Shown: positions 54,045 through 57,935 of the stretch, piece after piece
How positions within the stretch are numbered: the stretch's first letter is position 1
Layout: each line of letters opens with the position of its first letter
From: Gammaproteobacteria bacterium
GTDB lineage: Bacteria; Pseudomonadota; Gammaproteobacteria; Eutrophobiales; Eutrophobiaceae
Length of the DNA stretch: 57,935 nucleotides
Reading direction: 5' to 3'
NCBI GenBank assembly: GCA_016179185.1
Contig: JACORW010000038.1
Span: 1-57,935, forward strand
Notes under the pieces: generated by a model
What the model saw: only the letters and a program-made list of their open reading frames with translations
What the model was told of the DNA's origin: nothing
The model's database searches: none
Program-made: the position numbers and the translations under genes

Positions 54045-54190
54045 AGACAACAGCCTGCTTCCCGCGGCTACGATGCACCGTTTGTCGATCCGCGCCCATT
54101 CGGTAACCAACTGAATCTCTTCGATTTCCTAACCCAGATACCTACTGTCGTCCATGATCTTCTTCATCCTGATGTGAGGTGTCTTGGGGC

Positions 54191-54241
54191 CTTGACAAGG
54201 CTGCTGTTAAGGCACTATAAACATAGTTCAGCAAAAATAAA
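54191..54241 (+). promoter_or_regulatory. Promoter/operator module c upstream of the TonB receptor
   Basis: CCTTGACA (-35 at 54191-54196), 17 bp containing GCTGTTAAG, CTATAA (54214-54219), then ATAAAC (54216) and ATAAACACC (54236). The central GTTTAT is degenerate here (AGTTCAG). It is clearly homologous to modules a and b and lies 113 bp before the receptor's ATG. It also rules out the longer reading-frame start at 54174. Confidence 0.72.
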
Positions 54242-54353
54242 CACCCGTTCGTTAGCAGGCTGTTGTTTTCGGTATTCGAAATTGACTTCAGTCTGGCGAA
54301 ATACAAACTATCGCGCGCAAAACGGCAAGAACACCGATTCTGGGGAGGAGCGC

Positions 54354-56588
54354 ATGAAAAGAACTACGCTGGCCGGGTGTCTGATCCCGGCGGTTTGCCT
54401 GGGTGTGCCGGAGGCATGGGCGCAATCGGAAGGCCTGGAAGAGGTCGTGGTGACGGCGCGCAAGCGCGACGAGTCCTACCAGGAGGTGCCCATGGCGGTG
54501 ACCGCCTTCTCGGAAGAGGAGATCCGCGCGGCCGGCATCGATCGCCCGCAGGATTTCATCGGCCTGACGCCGAACATGACGATGGTGCAGACCCAGAACC
54601 AGGGCACATCTTTCATCACCGTGCGCGGCATCTCCCAGGCGCGCAACAGCGAGCCCTCGGTGGCGGTGCTCATTGACGGCGTGCTGATGGCCAATCCTTC
54701 GATGTTCAATCAGGAACTCTATGACGCCGCCCATATCGAGGTGTTGAAGGGGCCGCAGGGCGCCCTCTACGGCCGCAACGCCATCGGTGGTGCGGTGATC
54801 ATCAACACCAAGGAGCCCGGTGATGAGTTGTCGGGCAATATCCTCGCCGGCTACGAATCGGGACCCGGCTTCAGGGTACGCGCCGGCCTCGATGGGCCCG
54901 TGCCGAACATGGATGACCTGAAGTTCCGGGCGTCATTCTCTGTGTTCGACACCGACGGGCACATCAACAATCCGTTTCTCGACGAGGAAGCGGATCCCTT
55001 CCGCGACATATCCGGCCGCGCAAAACTGCTGTGGGAGCCCAATGACCGCTTCACGGCGGACCTGCGCTTCTCCATCTCGCAGGTGGATACCCAGGCCCTG
55101 TATTTCAACATCACGCGCGATGCCAACGACACCAGTCTGCCGGTGCGCGTCAACAACGACGGCGACAACGAGCGCGACATGTGGAGCGTCTCGCTGAAGA
55201 TGGATTACGAAACCGACTATGGGACGCTGACCTCGATCACCGCATACGACGACCTCGAAGAACTGCTGACCGGCGACCAGTTCGACTTTCTGCCGAACGA
55301 CGAATCCGTGCTGTTCCTGTTCTTCGGCGTGGATCAGGCACAGCACCAGTTCCTGGACGTAGAGGCCGTCAGCCAGGAACTGCGTTTCACCTCACCTGCC
55401 GACCAGCGCTTCCGCTGGATCGTCGGCGGCTACCTGATCTCCACGGACCGCTTCATCGCCACCGGCAACGTGTTCGATTGCAGCGATGCCGCCACGTTCC
55501 TGGATCCGTTTCTCGACTGTGCCGAGGGAGTGCGCGACGTGAAGCGGGAACCATTGCCGATCTTCTTCCCACAGTTCACGTTCCTGTCCGACTCCCAGGA
55601 CAATTTCGCCTATGCGCTGTTCGGCGAACTGAGCTACGACATCAGCGACCTGCTCGAGGGTTCCGTGGCCCTGCGCTATGACCACGACCACCGCGAGAAC
55701 ACGACGGAGACGCCGCAGGTCTTCCTCGACACATTCGTCAATCCGTTCGTCACGCCGGACGCGATTTCCGGAGACAAGCGCGAGATGAGCTGGGATGATC
55801 TGCAGCCAAAGGCCACGTTGCGCTTCACGCCGAACGAGGACTGGACGTTCTACCTCGCCTACAGCCGCGGATTCCGCAGCGGCGGATTCAACCAGACCGG
55901 AGTCGGCTCGGCTGGCATTGCGGGCGTTGACGACCTGTTCGACCAGGAGACCGCGAACACCTTCGAAGGCGGCATCAAGGCCCGCTTCTTCGATGGCCGC
56001 GTCAGTGCCAACGTCAGCGCGTACCGGACCATGGCAAGAGGTTCCTACTACTTTGTCTTCGATCCGAATACCAGCACCCAGAACCTGGGCAATCTCGAGC
56101 GGGTGCGTTACAGCGGCATGGAATTCGCGGCCGCGGCGCTCGTGACGGAAGGACTGGACATGCATGTAGCCCTCGGCTACACGGACAGCGAGATCGAGGA
56201 ATCCAGTCGCTCGCCGGACGACATCGGAAACGAAGCCCCGCTGGTCTCCGAGTACACGTTCAACATCGGCGCCCAGTACCGGCGTGCGCTCGGCGCGTGG
56301 GACGGCGTGACCGGGTTCGTGCGCACGGATTTCGAAATCATCGGGCCGACGTATTTCTACCCCGACAACTTCAGCGTCCGCCACCCGGTGCCCCTGCTGA
56401 ACCTGCGCTTCGGCGTCGAGAGCGATTCCTGGGCCGTCACCGCGTGGTCGAAGAACCTGAATGACGAGGATTACAATTCCGAGTGGTCGCCCGGGCCGAT
56501 GTTCTTCCCGAGTCCCGGCCCCTCGAACAACTTCGTGTTCAAGGGGCAGCCGCGCAGCGTGGGCGTGGACGTTGAATACCGGTTCTGA
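54354..56588 (+). CDS. TonB-dependent outer-membrane receptor
   Basis: Receptor of 744 residues. Signal peptide ends at AWAQS. The TonB box region reads LEEVVVTARKRDESYQEVPMAVTAF. The plug domain includes QDFIGLTPNMTMVQTQNQGTSFITVRGISQ and VLKGPQGALYGRNAIGGAVIINTKEP. The beta-barrel ends with the usual aromatic residue (VDVEYRF). RVSANVSAYRTM and FRSGGFNQTG are barrel features of FecA-like receptors of the Sphingomonas/Caulobacter type. It shares promoter module c with the catabolic genes, so it likely imports their substrate rather than iron. Confidence 0.92.
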   Translation: MKRTTLAGCLIPAVCLGVPEAWAQSEGLEEVVVTARKRDESYQEVPMAVTAFSEEEIRAAGIDRPQDFIGLTPNMTMVQTQNQGTSFITVRGISQARNSEPSVAVLIDGVLMANPSMFNQELYDAAHIEVLKGPQGALYGRNAIGGAVIINTKEPGDELSGNILAGYESGPGFRVRAGLDGPVPNMDDLKFRASFSVFDTDGHINNPFLDEEADPFRDISGRAKLLWEPNDRFTADLRFSISQVDTQALYFNITRDANDTSLPVRVNNDGDNERDMWSVSLKMDYETDYGTLTSITAYDDLEELLTGDQFDFLPNDESVLFLFFGVDQAQHQFLDVEAVSQELRFTSPADQRFRWIVGGYLISTDRFIATGNVFDCSDAATFLDPFLDCAEGVRDVKREPLPIFFPQFTFLSDSQDNFAYALFGELSYDISDLLEGSVALRYDHDHRENTTETPQVFLDTFVNPFVTPDAISGDKREMSWDDLQPKATLRFTPNEDWTFYLAYSRGFRSGGFNQTGVGSAGIAGVDDLFDQETANTFEGGIKARFFDGRVSANVSAYRTMARGSYYFVFDPNTSTQNLGNLERVRYSGMEFAAAALVTEGLDMHVALGYTDSEIEESSRSPDDIGNEAPLVSEYTFNIGAQYRRALGAWDGVTGFVRTDFEIIGPTYFYPDNFSVRHPVPLLNLRFGVESDSWAVTAWSKNLNDEDYNSEWSPGPMFFPSPGPSNNFVFKGQPRSVGVDVEYRF

Positions 56589-56590
56589 CG

Positions 56591-56614
56591 GACGGCCAAT
56601 ACCGTATTGGCGTC
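56591..56614 (+). terminator. Hairpin after the TonB receptor gene
   Basis: GCCAATA-CCG-TATTGGC (56595-56611), extended by GAC/GTC, forms a stem of about ten pairs three bases after the stop codon. There is no T-run, so it may be a stabilising hairpin rather than a true terminator. Confidence 0.4.
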
Positions 56615-56643
56615 ATGACAACCGGGAACAAGCTTCCGCAGCG

Positions 56644-57000
56644 CCTGCATCACACGGCCTACTGACGGCCGACATGGAGGCGACCCGGCGCTTTTACGAG
56701 GATGTCATCGGGCTGCCGCTGGCGGCGACCTGGTCGGAGAGCGACGTGCTGTTCGGCAGGTTGCGCACCATTGCCACACGTTCTTCGGGCTGGCAGATCG
56801 TGGGGCGCTGGCGTTCTTCCGGTTCGCCAATGCCGAGGACCAGGCGCTGTTCGGGCCGAAGATGCCGCCCTCGCCGTTTCACCATATCGCATTGAAGGTT
56901 GACTGCGCGACCCAGGACGCGATTGCCGGGCGGATCGCTGCGGCGGGGTTCTGCCGCGGCCAGCGCGTGGTGGTGGGCTTCAATGCCGGCCCGTTCGTCG
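56644..57000 (+). pseudogene. VOC/glyoxalase-family protein, multiply frameshifted
   Basis: Successive frames give LHHTAY, then TADMEATRRFYEDVIGLPLAATWSESDVLFGR, then HTFFGLADRGALAFFRFANAEDQALFG and PSPFHHIALKVDCATQDAIAGRIAAAGF. Together they are a typical VOC ring-cleaving/glyoxalase domain, but each joint needs a frame change. The C-terminal third is replaced by the PaaK fragment. It is a dead gene. Confidence 0.75.
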
Positions 57001-57012
57001 CCGGCGCGGTCT

Positions 57013-57342
57013 ATTGTCAACATGAAACCCATCCCCACCGGCCGCACCGGACCGCGCATCCGCTGCATCGGGCGCACCGACGACATGCTGATCGTGCGCG
57101 GCGTCAACCTGTTCCCGGCGGTCATTCGCAGCATCCTCAAGGAATTCTCGCCGGACGTGGCCGAGACGTTCCGCATCTTCCCGCGCAACAAAGGCGTGCG
57201 CCAGACGCCGCCTTTGCCACTGGTCGTGGAACTCGGCGAAGGGCACAACCAGGCGCCCGAGGGGCTCGTGCAGCGCATGAGCGCCGAGATCCGCTCGCGG
57301 CTGGTGGATAATTCCCGGGCGATGGAGTCCACGGAAAACTGA
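57013..57342 (+). pseudogene. C-terminal fragment of a PaaK-like phenylacetate-CoA ligase
   Basis: The frame reads PIPTGRTGPRIRCIGRTDDMLIVRGVNLFPAVIRSIL, which is the AMP-binding C-terminal domain of PaaK-type ligases, and continues to SAEIRSRLVDNSRAMESTEN with a stop at 57342. The large ATP-binding domain is missing. It joins directly to the broken VOC gene, so a deletion seems to have fused two unrelated genes. Confidence 0.75.
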
Positions 57343-57426
57343 AAATCGGGGTCAGACTGCAATTATCAATCCGGGAGGTAGTCGTCCAATGTCGCATACT
57401 CATAATCGCCGTCTGACCCCGATTTT
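57342..57426. repeat. REP-like element, AAAATCGGGGTCAGAC terminal repeats
   Basis: AAAATCGGGGTCAGAC (57342-57357) and its exact complement (57411-57426) bound an 85-bp element. It carries the ribosome binding site GGGAGG and the start codon of the next gene. It is the same family as the copies at 15602, 18803 and 30314. Confidence 0.82.
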
Positions 57427-57865
57427 CGTCCTGGTCCTGGCCGCGGGACTCGCCTCCCAGCCGTCGCGGGCGACGGATGCCGCTCTCACCGAGGTCGCCC
57501 TCGCGCAATGGCTGGAGAACTACAAGGCCGCATGGGAAAGCCGCGACGCGGACCGGGCCGCCGCGCTTTTCACGGTGGACGCCACCTACCAGGACGAGGC
57601 GTTTTCACCGCCGCATCGCGGCTCCCAGGGCATCCGGGACTACTGGTCAAAGGTCACGGCCGGTCAGCGCGACGTGAAATTTCAGTACCAGGTGCTGAGC
57701 GTGAAGGGCAATACCGGTATCGCCCACTGGTCAGCGCAGTTTGCCGTTGCGGAGACAACGACGACCATCAAGCTGGACGGCGTGTTCCTGCTGGAATTCG
57801 ACGGCTCCGGCAAGTGCCGCAGCCTGCGCGAGTGGTGGCACCTGCAATCCTCGGCACCGCAGTGA
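57389..57865 (+). CDS. SnoaL-like/NTF2-fold protein with signal peptide
   Basis: Protein of 158 residues. A signal peptide (LTPIFVLVLAAGLASQPSRA) leads into an NTF2-like domain: LAQWLENYKAAWESRDADRAAALFTVDATYQDEAF, GSQGIRDYWSKVTAGQRDVKFQYQVL, and the terminal GKCRSLREWWHLQ. It may bind a small ligand in the periplasm. Its first 13 codons, including the start, lie in the REP-like element at 57342-57426, so the N terminus may be recently acquired. I see nothing in the 70 bases after it. Confidence 0.75.
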   Translation: MSHTHNRRLTPIFVLVLAAGLASQPSRATDAALTEVALAQWLENYKAAWESRDADRAAALFTVDATYQDEAFSPPHRGSQGIRDYWSKVTAGQRDVKFQYQVLSVKGNTGIAHWSAQFAVAETTTTIKLDGVFLLEFDGSGKCRSLREWWHLQSSAPQ

Positions 57866-57935
57866 TCCGGTAGCCTTTGCGCCCGCCTTCTGCGACGATC
57901 TGCGTTTCGCGTTGCGTGTATTCAGGGGGGTGGGA

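Noticed and set aside
54174..54353. N-terminal 60-residue extension of the TonB receptor
   Set aside because: The region holds promoter module c, and the signal peptide and a strong ribosome binding site belong to the ATG at 54354.

Overview
The window looks like a GC-rich chromosome segment of a heterotrophic gammaproteobacterium. The left end carries atpD-atpC followed by glmU, an order typical of Gammaproteobacteria, and a TonB-dependent receptor shows a Gram-negative cell. No rRNA, tRNA, CRISPR array or intact insertion sequence was found. The genus cannot be read from the sequence.

Layout. 0.1-7.4 kb: ATP synthase beta and epsilon, GlmU, a nitrilase-family hydrolase, an RraA-like protein, a glycine-zipper envelope protein, and an overlapping trio (TfoX-N protein, GNAT acetyltransferase, SRPBCC protein). 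7.5-15.6 kb, minus strand: a propionate block with GntR regulator, prpB, prpC, prpD and pyruvate phosphate dikinase, then an XRE-cupin regulator. 15.8-21.3 kb: omega-amino acid aminotransferase, CoA-acylating (methyl)malonate-semialdehyde dehydrogenase, an HSD10-like SDR and a thiolase. 21.3-35.3 kb: mixed accessory genes (GFA and DJ-1 proteins, FAD oxidoreductase, a VapBC-type toxin-antitoxin pair, cysteine-synthase-like enzyme, amidohydrolase, DUF899, pirin, class I amidotransferase, MDR reductase, DUF190-CrcB, cation antiporter, NnrS, a lone cNMP-binding domain). 35.4-41.3 kb: acyl-CoA metabolism (CaiB, 3-hydroxyacyl-CoA dehydrogenase, beta-ketoadipyl-type thiolase), YajD, a broken IclR regulator and an internally deleted IS4/Tn5-type transposase.

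41.3-56.6 kb is the most interesting part: a probable catabolic island of unknown substrate. It holds an XRE-cupin regulator, a MetE/epoxyalkane-transferase-like zinc protein, an NmrA-like protein, a DUF2165 membrane protein, a divergent bicupin-SDR-amidohydrolase operon, an operon of 3-hydroxyisobutyrate-dehydrogenase-like protein, E1 alpha, E1 beta, E2 and a divergent M24-fold protein, and a TonB receptor. Three near-identical promoter/operator modules (TTGACA, 17 bp, TTATAA or CTATAA, overlapping ATAAAC/GTTTAT repeats) lie before three of its transcription units. One of them still carries a deleted copy of the start of the bicupin gene. This suggests a co-regulated unit that grew by duplication of its control region. 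The window ends with a VOC/PaaK pseudogene junction and a SnoaL-like secreted protein.

The intergenic spaces hold a second notable signal: elements built from tandem heptamers. The heptamer sequence differs from site to site (CCACCAG, CTACAAG/CGACAAG, CGTATCT/CGTGAAG, AGTGAAA, GGAATAT) but the period is always 7. Several elements have inverted arms around a core of about 20-100 bp, and two share a homologous core. REP-like palindromes of three further families are also scattered through the window, and in three places repeat DNA has become part of a coding end.
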